A stretch of 64,000 nucleotides of DNA from an uncultured Chitinophagaceae bacterium (GTDB lineage: Bacteria; Bacteroidota; Bacteroidia; Chitinophagales; Chitinophagaceae), in assembly GCA_937958995.1 (NCBI GenBank), contig CALGAP010000007.1, forward strand, positions 248,001 through 312,000, read 5' to 3'. Position 1 is the first letter of the stretch; the number at the start of each line of letters is the position of its first letter. Shown here one piece after another: positions 51,580 through 59,106 of this stretch. The translations under genes were made by a program, and so were the position numbers. The notes beneath the pieces are model-generated. The model did not search any database and was not told the DNA's origin. It saw only the letters and a program-made list of their open reading frames with translations.

Positions 51580-52083
51580 ATGCCTATGTCACTCATTCAA
51601 AGTTTGCTGGAAGAAATGGACCAGGAAGCGAAAACTACGCGCAAGATGCTGAGCCGCATTCCTGACGACAAGTTCGACTGGAAACCGCACGAAAAAAGCA
51701 TGAACATCCGCAGTTTGGCCACGCACATTGCGGAACTACCCACCTGGGTCAGCATGACGCTCGACACCAGCGGGCTCGATTTCGCCACTGCACCCTACAA
51801 TCCCAAACAAATCAACAATACCGCCGAGCTGCTGCAGTACTTTGAAGAATGCCTGGCAAAAGGCAGAGAACGACTCGCCAAAGCCACCGAAGAAGAGCTG
51901 AAACCGCTTTGGACCCTGAGAAACGGCGAGGAAGTTTACTTTTCTGATCCCAAAGGGAAAGTTATTCGTATGGCCTACTGCCAGATTGTGCACCATCGTG
52001 CGCAGTTGGGCGTGTACCTGCGTTTGCTGAATATTCCGATCCCGGGCAGTTATGGCCCCAGTGCGGATGAGCCGAATTTTTAA
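51580..52083 (+). CDS. DinB-family protein
   Basis: The 167-residue four-helix protein carries histidines in A-T-H-I-A-E-L and I-V-H-H-R-A-Q-L-G at the positions of the DinB metal triad. The tail Y-G-P-S-A-D-E is typical of Bacteroidota members. DinB-like proteins are metal-dependent thiol transferases or hydrolases; the substrate is unknown. A second ATG at 51586 is an alternative start. Confidence 0.9.
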   Translation: MPMSLIQSLLEEMDQEAKTTRKMLSRIPDDKFDWKPHEKSMNIRSLATHIAELPTWVSMTLDTSGLDFATAPYNPKQINNTAELLQYFEECLAKGRERLAKATEEELKPLWTLRNGEEVYFSDPKGKVIRMAYCQIVHHRAQLGVYLRLLNIPIPGSYGPSADEPNF

Positions 52084-52208
52084 GGTTCAGGAAAGACTAC
52101 AGATGGTGGTAAATACAAACTCGCACGCAGCGAACTTACGCGGTTGATGGACCTTGTGGTCATAGCAGTTGGTTGATGGCACCAAAGTTTTGGAAAACCG
52201 CGTTGAGA

Positions 52209-52234
52209 AAAAATACTCACCAGTGAGTATTTTT
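52209..52234. terminator. Bidirectional terminator between DinB and NlpC genes
   Basis: AAAAATACTCAC and GTGAGTATTTTT form a 12-bp stem around CA. The T-run on each strand is in or next to the stem, and the hairpin lies between the convergent stops. Confidence 0.8.
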
Positions 52235-53010
52235 CAGAAAGGGAAGTATCTCTTTATGATGCGCAGCTTGTGGGTTCGTTGTTGAGTGTCCATGTTAATA
52301 ATGCCCGCATTGTCTATTTTGTCAATACGCACCTTGCCCGATGCGTGAATAATTTCCTGGTCATTCAGCAGTATGCCCACGTGCGTGATCATTCCTTCTT
52401 CGTCATCGAAGAACGCCAGGTCACCGCATCGGGCTTCCTGCAAAAAACCAATGCTCTCACCCTGCTTTGCCTGCATCCAGGCATCGCGGGGTAAGGGCTT
52501 ATTGAAAAAGCGAAAAACCATTTGTACAAAACCGCTGCAGTCGATGCCAAATACCGAGCGTCCTCCCCAGATATACGGCGTGTTCAGGTATCGCATGGCG
52601 CGCGCCATTATAGCTTCGGGGGTTGGCGTGGCGGCGGCAGCGTTATATGGACTGCTCGTCAGATAGCTGATGCGGTATGGACCAATTGTAATGTCAGTAT
52701 GGGCAGGCGTTATAATGGGAGTACCCATGGAAACGTATGCCGGCACACCGTTGATGCTGACTTTATCAGTCCAGTCGCCCACCAAAACTGAAGGCGCTGC
52801 TTCAGGCTGATACCCTATTCCACTCGCCAACTGGTTGCGCTGGCACCAGCCCTCGTAACCATCATACAAACACCTGATCTTTATAAATTCTTTTGATTCT
52901 TCCAATAGTTCGCCGGCCTCGCCGAATAGCAGCTGGCTTACCATTTCACTTTTGTGATTGGGTTCCAACCGCAGCGGGCTTACGGCCACGCAACACACCA
53001 TGTAAATCAT
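52234..53010 (-). CDS. NlpC/P60 cysteine peptidase (C40) with N-terminal SH3-like domains
   Basis: The 258-residue protein has two SH3-like modules (V-S-P-L-R-L-E-P-N-H-K-S-E-M-V-S-Q-L-L-F-G-E and about 75-115), then an NlpC/P60 domain. The catalytic C158 is in G-I-D-C-S-G-F, H210 in I-T-H-V-G-I and H222 in I-I-H-A-S-G. Such enzymes cut gamma-D-glutamyl-diaminopimelate or similar peptide bonds. It has no signal peptide, so it probably recycles cell-wall peptides in the cytoplasm. Confidence 0.92.
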   Translation of the reverse strand: MIYMVCCVAVSPLRLEPNHKSEMVSQLLFGEAGELLEESKEFIKIRCLYDGYEGWCQRNQLASGIGYQPEAAPSVLVGDWTDKVSINGVPAYVSMGTPIITPAHTDITIGPYRISYLTSSPYNAAAATPTPEAIMARAMRYLNTPYIWGGRSVFGIDCSGFVQMVFRFFNKPLPRDAWMQAKQGESIGFLQEARCGDLAFFDDEEGMITHVGILLNDQEIIHASGKVRIDKIDNAGIINMDTQQRTHKLRIIKRYFPF

Positions 53011-53115
53011 AGCGTTTTCAAATTAGTTGCAAAGGAAGGAATTAACTTTTATTCCTCCCAACTTTTATGCAACTTAGCGATAATTGCATCTTATAGTCAC
53101 GTGAGCCACGAGCCA

Positions 53116-53673
53116 ATGAACCATATCACTGATCAACAACTACTGGAGCGGTTTTACGTTACCCGCGACAACCAGTTTCTGGGCGTGCTGCTGCAGCGCT
53201 ATACCCTGCTGTTACTCGGTGTGTGTATGAAGTATCTGAAAAATGAAGATGAGGCCAGGGATAGCGTGCAACAGGTTTTTCTGAAAGCTATCACCGAACT
53301 GCACAAGTACCGCGTGGAGTATTTCAAGTCGTGGATATACATGGTGGCAAAGAACCACTGTCTCATGAAACTGCGCGACAGGCACGGGCGCGTTTCCACC
53401 GACATCAGGGAACAAATGGCTGTGACCCCAGCCGAAGACGAGGGAATAAGGCCGCATCTCGAGAAAGACCGTCAGTTGGAGCTGATGAATGAAAGCCTTC
53501 AGGAACTGAATAATGACCAGAAAACCTGTGTAACTTTGTTTTACCTGCACAAAAAGAGCTACCAGGAAATAGCCGAGCAAACCGGCTATACCCTGATGCA
53601 GGTGAAGAGCTATATACAAAACGGAAAACGCAACCTGAAAATATTAATGGAGAGGAAGCTGAATGAACAATGA
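53116..53673 (+). CDS. ECF-type RNA polymerase sigma factor
   Basis: ATG at 53116 gives 185 residues; a GTG at 53101 is an alternative. Sigma region 2 (L-K-N-E-D-E-A-R-D-S-V-Q-Q-V-F and Y-F-K-S-W-I-Y-M-V-A-K-N) and region 4 (Y-Q-E-I-A-E-Q-T-G-Y-T-L-M-Q-V-K-S-Y-I) are intact. The following gene overlaps by 11 bases and codes for a single-helix membrane protein, which would be its anti-sigma factor. Confidence 0.93.
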   Translation: MNHITDQQLLERFYVTRDNQFLGVLLQRYTLLLLGVCMKYLKNEDEARDSVQQVFLKAITELHKYRVEYFKSWIYMVAKNHCLMKLRDRHGRVSTDIREQMAVTPAEDEGIRPHLEKDRQLELMNESLQELNNDQKTCVTLFYLHKKSYQEIAEQTGYTLMQVKSYIQNGKRNLKILMERKLNEQ

Positions 53674-54025
53674 TTTGCTGAACATATTATCAAACAGCAA
53701 TAAGGATATCGACAACCAGAAGCTGATGGACTATCTTGCCGGTAAACTGAGCGAGCAGGAACGCCACGAGGTAGAGAAATGGATGATCGATAATGAATTT
53801 GCCAGCGAGGCGGTCGAAGGCTTGCAGCATTTTTCCGGTAAAAAGAACCTGGAGGGCTATGTTGACCAACTCAATAAAGAACTGAACAAATACATTCAGC
53901 AGAAAAAAGACCGCCGCGAAAAAAGAAAGATCAGGGAATATCCCTGGACCTATATTGCTATTGCATTCATCCTCATCATTGTGATAGTAGCCTACATCGT
54001 CATTAAGCGTCTGCAACTTCAGTAA
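53663..54025 (+). CDS. Putative anti-sigma factor (single transmembrane helix)
   Basis: The 120-residue protein has a cytoplasmic N-terminal domain with the Bacteroidota anti-sigma-like segment Q-K-L-M-D-Y-L-A-G-K-L-S-E-Q-E-R-H-E-V-E, a charged linker (Q-Q-K-K-D-R-R-E-K-R) and one C-terminal helix. It has no zinc motif (H-x3-C-x2-C) and almost no periplasmic part, so the trigger for sigma release is unclear. Overlap with the sigma gene supports the pairing. Its end overlaps the convergent deaminase by 7 bases. Confidence 0.75.
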   Translation: MNNDLLNILSNSNKDIDNQKLMDYLAGKLSEQERHEVEKWMIDNEFASEAVEGLQHFSGKKNLEGYVDQLNKELNKYIQQKKDRREKRKIREYPWTYIAIAFILIIVIVAYIVIKRLQLQ

Positions 54026-54495
54026 GCCGTCTTGTCGGGCTTATCGATCCATTCTTTAAACAATACCTGGCTTTTTTCACGACCGATATTCACCATTTCA
54101 ATTTTTCGTTTGTCAACCGGCGCGGTAAGTTCCTGGTAGATCAATGAATCGTCGAAGCCTGCTGCTGCAGCATCATGTCTCGTGCCAGCGTAGTAAACTT
54201 TCGCTGGCCGCGCCCAGTATATGGCGCCCATGCACATGGGGCAAGGTTCGCAACTGGTATAAATTTCACAACCATCCAGCTGAAAACTCTGCAGGTTCTT
54301 GCACGCATCGCGTATCGCCACTACCTCTGCATGCGCTGTGGGATCGTTTTGTGATGCCACGCAGTTGCACCCTCGACCGATAACCTTGTCATCTTTCACT
54401 ATTACACAACCGAAAGGACCTCCCTTATTGCTGTTCATTCCTTTTCGCGCCAGATCAATGGCTTCCTGCATAAAATGTAATTCACGCTCTGTCAT
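54019..54495 (-). CDS. guaD: Guanine deaminase (GuaD-like nucleoside deaminase)
   Basis: The 158-residue cytidine-deaminase-fold enzyme has the zinc motifs T-A-H-A-E (H55, E57) and C-E-P-C-P-M-C (C85, C88). The sequence around them (N-S-N-K-G-G-P-F-G, N-D-P-T-A-H-A-E and C-E-I-Y-T-S-C-E-P) and the tail are those of the Bacillus GuaD type, which turns guanine into xanthine, rather than TadA. The gene name rests on family resemblance. Confidence 0.85.
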   Translation of the reverse strand: MTERELHFMQEAIDLARKGMNSNKGGPFGCVIVKDDKVIGRGCNCVASQNDPTAHAEVVAIRDACKNLQSFQLDGCEIYTSCEPCPMCMGAIYWARPAKVYYAGTRHDAAAAGFDDSLIYQELTAPVDKRKIEMVNIGREKSQVLFKEWIDKPDKTAY

Positions 54496-54548
54496 GGCTA
54501 TGCGGTTTATAGCAAAAGTATTATTTTAGTAAGTAATAAATCCAGTAT

Positions 54549-55220
54549 ATGAAATACCCTTACCTGTTGTTTCTGCTCTTACCCTTTGCCGCATGCAGAT
54601 CGTACCATTATATACCCACCACTGTTAACACTGCCATGTACAGTCAGCCTGGTGAAGTGCAAGGCACCGGCCAGGTAACGTTTTCCGGGATGACGCTAAG
54701 CGGCGGTGTTGCAGTGACCCAGCATTTTAACCTTAACGTACTTGGCTCTTTCAGTCCGGAAATCGACAATGGGTATAACAGCCGTGAGCTGGAGTTTTCA
54801 GCGGGCTACCAGGTACGCCCGAATGCCGACGGGGGTGGAATCATTTCACTGGTTGGCGGTTATGGATTTGGCAGCAACGAATATGATAAAAAAGAAATCT
54901 TCGGCAGTTATCGCCGACCATTTATTCAGGCGCAGATTGGTGCCGTTGACAGGCAGATCGGCAGGTCGGGCATTTACGGTGATGTATTTATAGGAACGCG
55001 CTTCAACTGGCTAAACTACGAAGGCATGGAAGGCAACCAGGTTATCAATGATGTGGCTTTTTACGTGGAGCCTTATTATGGTGTCTCCATCGGTGGACGC
55101 AACCTTCGCTTTTTAACCCTGGGTGGTTTTGCCTTAAAAAAAAATGAAGGAATTTCCCACCCGAGGGTTCTTCCAGTCTGGATTTCTGTTGGTATGCAAT
55201 TCAAGATCAGGAAGCGTTAA
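54549..55220 (+). CDS. Hypothetical outer-membrane barrel-like lipoprotein
   Basis: The 223-residue protein has a lipobox L-L-P-F-A-A-C-R and a glycine-rich, strand-alternating body (F-S-G-M-T-L-S-G-G-V-A-V, G-F-G-S-N-E-Y, and I-S-V-G-M-Q-F-K-I at the end) typical of an eight-strand barrel. The role is unknown. Its 3' end overlaps cutC by 14 bases. Confidence 0.75.
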   Translation: MKYPYLLFLLLPFAACRSYHYIPTTVNTAMYSQPGEVQGTGQVTFSGMTLSGGVAVTQHFNLNVLGSFSPEIDNGYNSRELEFSAGYQVRPNADGGGIISLVGGYGFGSNEYDKKEIFGSYRRPFIQAQIGAVDRQIGRSGIYGDVFIGTRFNWLNYEGMEGNQVINDVAFYVEPYYGVSIGGRNLRFLTLGGFALKKNEGISHPRVLPVWISVGMQFKIRKR

Positions 55221-55926
55221 GTATCGCAACAATTTTCTTCAATTCTTCTTCATTAGCGAGATAAATATTGCCCGTATCGCTCACCGCAGGATTTTGATAT
55301 TGCAATGTATCGGGCACCGTTATTCTTGCTGAGGTATGAAATTCAGTAGCGCCGGTTTCCTTAATTAACGTCTCGATGTTTGAAGAGCGCACTCCCGCGC
55401 CGGGCATGATGACGATTCTTTCATCGGCCTGCTGCACCAGTTTTGCCAACATCTCTGTTGCATCGGGTGCCGCCGTTTTTTGTCCGCTGGTAAGTATCCG
55501 CTCGCAGCCGCATTCAATAATCTCTTCCAGCGCCTTAAAGGGATCGGGCGTGGAATCAAATGCCCGGTTGCAGGTCACGCCCATCGGGTAAGCCCATTCC
55601 ACCATCCGCTTCAGCCTGTCGGTATCAATTTCACCGTTTTGCTTTTGTATGCCTACCGATATGCCATCACAACCCAACTGCTTACACATAAGTATATCCT
55701 GCTTCATAATGGCAAACTCATCATCACTATAAAAATAATATCCCGCACGCGGACGAATGATGGGATATAAGTCAATCGAAAGTTTTTCTCTTGCCAGCCT
55801 GATTGTTCCATAAGAAGGCGTAGTACCACCTTCAATAGGATTATCACACAATTCCGCCCTTTTCGCGCCAGCCCTTTGACCAATTATACATGACTCAACA
55901 TTAAAAGCACAAACCTCCAGGAGCAT
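55207..55926 (-). CDS. cutC: CutC-family protein
   Basis: The 239-residue protein is a TIM barrel of the CutC family: E-V-C-A-F-N-V-E-S, R-A-E-L-C-D-N-P-I-E-G-G-T-T-P-S and R-P-R-A-G-Y-Y-F-Y-S-D-D-E. The family was once tied to copper homeostasis, though its enzymatic activity is not settled. Length is normal. Confidence 0.94.
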   Translation of the reverse strand: MLLEVCAFNVESCIIGQRAGAKRAELCDNPIEGGTTPSYGTIRLAREKLSIDLYPIIRPRAGYYFYSDDEFAIMKQDILMCKQLGCDGISVGIQKQNGEIDTDRLKRMVEWAYPMGVTCNRAFDSTPDPFKALEEIIECGCERILTSGQKTAAPDATEMLAKLVQQADERIVIMPGAGVRSSNIETLIKETGATEFHTSARITVPDTLQYQNPAVSDTGNIYLANEEELKKIVAILNAS

Positions 55927-55981
55927 GAATATAAATTTGAAGTTTTATCCCTGATTGTTGACTGTTGATTCGTCGCTCATG

Positions 55982-56995
55982 TCAAAATATACTTTTAGCA
56001 GCATACACTTTCTCCTCTTTCGCGCTTTTCACCGCATACGAAAACCCCTTTTGCAAAGCATAAGCGCCAAACTCGCCCTTTTTATTCAGTGCGAGGAATC
56101 CCACCTGCAAACTCTTCGCGCGCTCTGGCCCGCGACTAATAATGCGCTCCACAGCTTTTTTACATGCCTCTTCAGGCGAGTATCCCTGCCGCATTAATTC
56201 CACCACCAAAAATGATCCTACAATTCGTATCACTTCTTCGCCTACACCAGTAGCCGTGGCAGCGCCCACTTCATTGTCTACATACAATCCAGCACCAATG
56301 ATCGGTGAGTCTCCCACCCTGCCACGCAGTTTATATGCCATGCCGCTGGTTGTGCAGGCGCCGCTCAACTGCCCGCGGGCATCTATAGCTACCATGCCGA
56401 TGGTGTCGTGGTTTTCAGGACCACCGGGTATGGGCGCATTTTCTTTTTGATACAATTTGTTTTCGATATTGATCACCGGCTCGTATTTCGATGTTTTCAG
56501 CCATTCCTTCCAGGCCTTTTCACTTTCAGGCGTCAGCAGATTTTCTTTCTCAAAACCATTCTGCAAAGCAAACTGCAAAGCGCCCTCGCCTACCAGCACA
56601 ATGTGTGGCGTTTTTTCCATCACCTTTCTTGCCACCGATATGGGATGTTTGATATGCTCCAGTCCCATCACCGAACCGCAATTGTAGTTTTCGTCCATAA
56701 TGCACGCATCGAGGGTCACGTGACCATCGCGGTCGGGCAGTCCGCCATAACCCACGGTCTGGTTTCGCGGATCAGCTTCCGGCACGCGCACACCCGCCTC
56801 CACGGCATCCAGGGCCCGGCCACCGGCACTGAGTATCTTCCAGGCCTCGGCATTAGCAGCTTTTCCAAAATCCCAGGTTGATATCACAATCGGGTTATCC
56901 TGCATTTCTTCCTTGCAGGCAATTATTTCCTTACCAGCCAGCACCGCTGCCGAGCCAATGAGCGATGAACGCAGAAAATTTCTTCGGTTATACAT
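55982..56995 (-). CDS. N4-(beta-N-acetylglucosaminyl)-L-asparaginase (glycosylasparaginase), exported
   Basis: The 337-residue Ntn hydrolase starts with a twin-arginine signal (Y-N-R-R-N-F-L-R-S-S), and C27 after E-I-I-A makes a Tat lipoprotein possible. The autocleavage site is N-H-D-T-I-G-M-V with the catalytic T198; the C-terminal chain has the substrate region G-R-V-G-D-S-P-I-I-G-A-G-L-Y. It releases asparagine from N-linked GlcNAc-Asn. With the GH20 and NagB genes near by it fits glycoprotein and amino-sugar salvage. Confidence 0.92.
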   Translation of the reverse strand: MYNRRNFLRSSLIGSAAVLAGKEIIACKEEMQDNPIVISTWDFGKAANAEAWKILSAGGRALDAVEAGVRVPEADPRNQTVGYGGLPDRDGHVTLDACIMDENYNCGSVMGLEHIKHPISVARKVMEKTPHIVLVGEGALQFALQNGFEKENLLTPESEKAWKEWLKTSKYEPVINIENKLYQKENAPIPGGPENHDTIGMVAIDARGQLSGACTTSGMAYKLRGRVGDSPIIGAGLYVDNEVGAATATGVGEEVIRIVGSFLVVELMRQGYSPEEACKKAVERIISRGPERAKSLQVGFLALNKKGEFGAYALQKGFSYAVKSAKEEKVYAAKSIF

Positions 56996-57004
56996 AACAG
57001 ATGG

Positions 57005-57032
57005 TTTCGTGTTTCGGGTTTGGGGTATCGGG
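57005..57032 (+). repeat. Heptad repeat (TTTCGGG type)
   Basis: Four 7-bp units (TTTCGTG, TTTCGGG, TTTGGGG, TATCGGG) lie in the 160-bp spacer between divergent glycosylasparaginase and S15 peptidase genes. Confidence 0.55.
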
Positions 57033-57155
57033 TTAATTTAATTGATTTATCTTATTGATATTTATCTGGTTCTTGCTTTATCGAATTTGTAATTTTTTGC
57101 CAGCAATTGCCCTTTCAGAAATTGCCTTACATTTAGCACTAAAATTACTGGTTAT

Positions 57156-59051
57156 ATGAGAAAGTCTTTGTTTTCTCTTTGCCTGCTGCTGATAATTTTT
57201 GCAGCAAAGGCTCAATTCTCGCAGGATTCTGCGTGGATAAGGGACAACTACACCAAACGCGAAGTGTATATCCCCATGCGCGATGGCGTAAAACTGTTCA
57301 CCGCCATCTATATTCCCAAAGACGTCACAGAAAAACATCCTTTCCTCTTAACCCGTACGCCATATAGCTGCTCACCTTATGGTGTAGAAAATTTCAACGC
57401 CAATTTATGGAACCGCCACTGGCGCTATTATGCCCGCGAGAATTACATTTTCGTGTTCCAGGACGTGCGTGGCCGCTGGATGAGCGAAGGCGAATTCGTG
57501 GACGTACGCCCCTATAATCCTGACAAAAAAGATAAGGAGACCGACGAGGCCAGCGATACCTACGACACCATCGACTGGCTGATCAAAAATGTGGAGAATA
57601 ATAATGGAAACGTCGGCGTATTCGGAATTTCTTATCCAGGTTTTTACTCTACCCAGGCGGCCAAGAGCGGGCACCCTGCTTTAAAAGCGGTGAGTCCCCA
57701 GGCACCGGTGACGGATTGGTTTATGGGCGACGATTTCCATCATAATGGAGCACTCTTCATTATGGACGGATTTTCATTTTATACGGGAGGTTTTGGATTT
57801 CCAAGGCCCTATCCCACCACAGAACGCCCTGTTTCCCGGCTGAATATTTCGCGTCATGATAATTATGATACCTATCTCCGCATCGGCTCGCTCAAGAATT
57901 TTATGAAACTGACCGGCGACAGCCTTAAATTCTGGAAAGATTTGTATGCGCATCCCAACTACGACACATTCTGGCAAGCCAGGAATGCGCGGATGCATGT
58001 TGACAAGATCGCCAATGGCACGGCTACGTTGGTGGTGGGCGGATTGTTTGATGCCGAAGACTGTTTTGGCGCCTGGCGCACCTACGAGGCTATTGAAAAG
58101 AATGCCAAAAACAATAACAAACTCGTGATGGGTCCCTGGTATCACGGACAATGGGCTTCGGCCGATGGCAGCAGGCTGGGCAATGTGCGCTTTGGATCCA
58201 ATACCGCTTACTGGTACCAGAATAATATAGAAATCCCGTTCTTCAACTATTACCTGAAAGGCAAGGGCGATATTTCCAAACTGCCCGAAGCCACCGTATT
58301 CTTTACCGGGGAGAATACCTGGAAAGAATTCCAGCAGTGGCCGCCTGCAGAAAAGCAAGACAGGCCGATGTATCTGCAGCCCAATGGTAAACTTAGTTGG
58401 GAAAAGCCCGCCGGCAGGAACAGCTTCAGCGAATACATCAGCGACCCCAATAAGCCGGTGCCGTATACCGAAGATGTTCACTTTTCGCGCACCCGCGATT
58501 ACATGACCGACGACCAGCGCTTTGCATCGCGCCGCCCGGATGTGCTGACTTTTGAATCTGAAATTTTGGAAGATGATGTGACACTGGCAGGCACAGTAAT
58601 TGCCGATTTGTTGACCAGCATCTCCACTACCGATGCCGATTTTGTGGTGAAACTCATTGATGTGTTTCCCAACGACTTCCGCTATCCCGGCTCACAACCC
58701 AATCTCAGCAGAAATGCGGGCGGCGATTACCCCATGGGTGGATACCAGATGCTGGTGCGCGGTGAGGTCATGCGCGGCAGATATCGCAACAGTTTTAGCA
58801 ATCCTGAACCATTTAAACCCAACAAAATTGAAAAGGTGAGATTTGAACTGCCCGATGTGGCGCACACATTTAAAAAAGGTCATCGCATCATGATCCAAAT
58901 ACAAAGCAGTTGGTTCCCGCTGGTGGATCGCAACCCGCAAAAATTTGTGAATATTTATGAATGTGACGACAGCGATTTTCAGAAAGCCACCATCCGCATT
59001 TTTCATGACGCGGCCAATAGCAGTAGCATCATTTTACCGGTATTGAAATAA
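57156..59051 (+). CDS. CocE/NonD-family hydrolase (S15, X-Pro dipeptidyl-peptidase-like)
   Basis: The 631-residue protein has a signal peptide ending A-A-K-A-Q. The alpha/beta-hydrolase core carries the nucleophile S159 in G-I-S-Y-P-G, preceded by Q-D-V-R-G-R. The C-terminal jelly-roll part is typical of CocE (T-L-A-G-T-V-I-A-D-L and H-R-I-M-I-Q-I-Q-S-S). In Bacteroidota such exported enzymes act as peptidases or glutaryl-acylase-like hydrolases; the exact substrate is open. GH20 follows 55 bp downstream on the same strand. Confidence 0.9.
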   Translation: MRKSLFSLCLLLIIFAAKAQFSQDSAWIRDNYTKREVYIPMRDGVKLFTAIYIPKDVTEKHPFLLTRTPYSCSPYGVENFNANLWNRHWRYYARENYIFVFQDVRGRWMSEGEFVDVRPYNPDKKDKETDEASDTYDTIDWLIKNVENNNGNVGVFGISYPGFYSTQAAKSGHPALKAVSPQAPVTDWFMGDDFHHNGALFIMDGFSFYTGGFGFPRPYPTTERPVSRLNISRHDNYDTYLRIGSLKNFMKLTGDSLKFWKDLYAHPNYDTFWQARNARMHVDKIANGTATLVVGGLFDAEDCFGAWRTYEAIEKNAKNNNKLVMGPWYHGQWASADGSRLGNVRFGSNTAYWYQNNIEIPFFNYYLKGKGDISKLPEATVFFTGENTWKEFQQWPPAEKQDRPMYLQPNGKLSWEKPAGRNSFSEYISDPNKPVPYTEDVHFSRTRDYMTDDQRFASRRPDVLTFESEILEDDVTLAGTVIADLLTSISTTDADFVVKLIDVFPNDFRYPGSQPNLSRNAGGDYPMGGYQMLVRGEVMRGRYRNSFSNPEPFKPNKIEKVRFELPDVAHTFKKGHRIMIQIQSSWFPLVDRNPQKFVNIYECDDSDFQKATIRIFHDAANSSSIILPVLK

Positions 59052-59106
59052 TGCAACTTATTGAGAGAACATTGCCTCTTATAAAACCACAAGCAAAACA
59101 AGCAAA

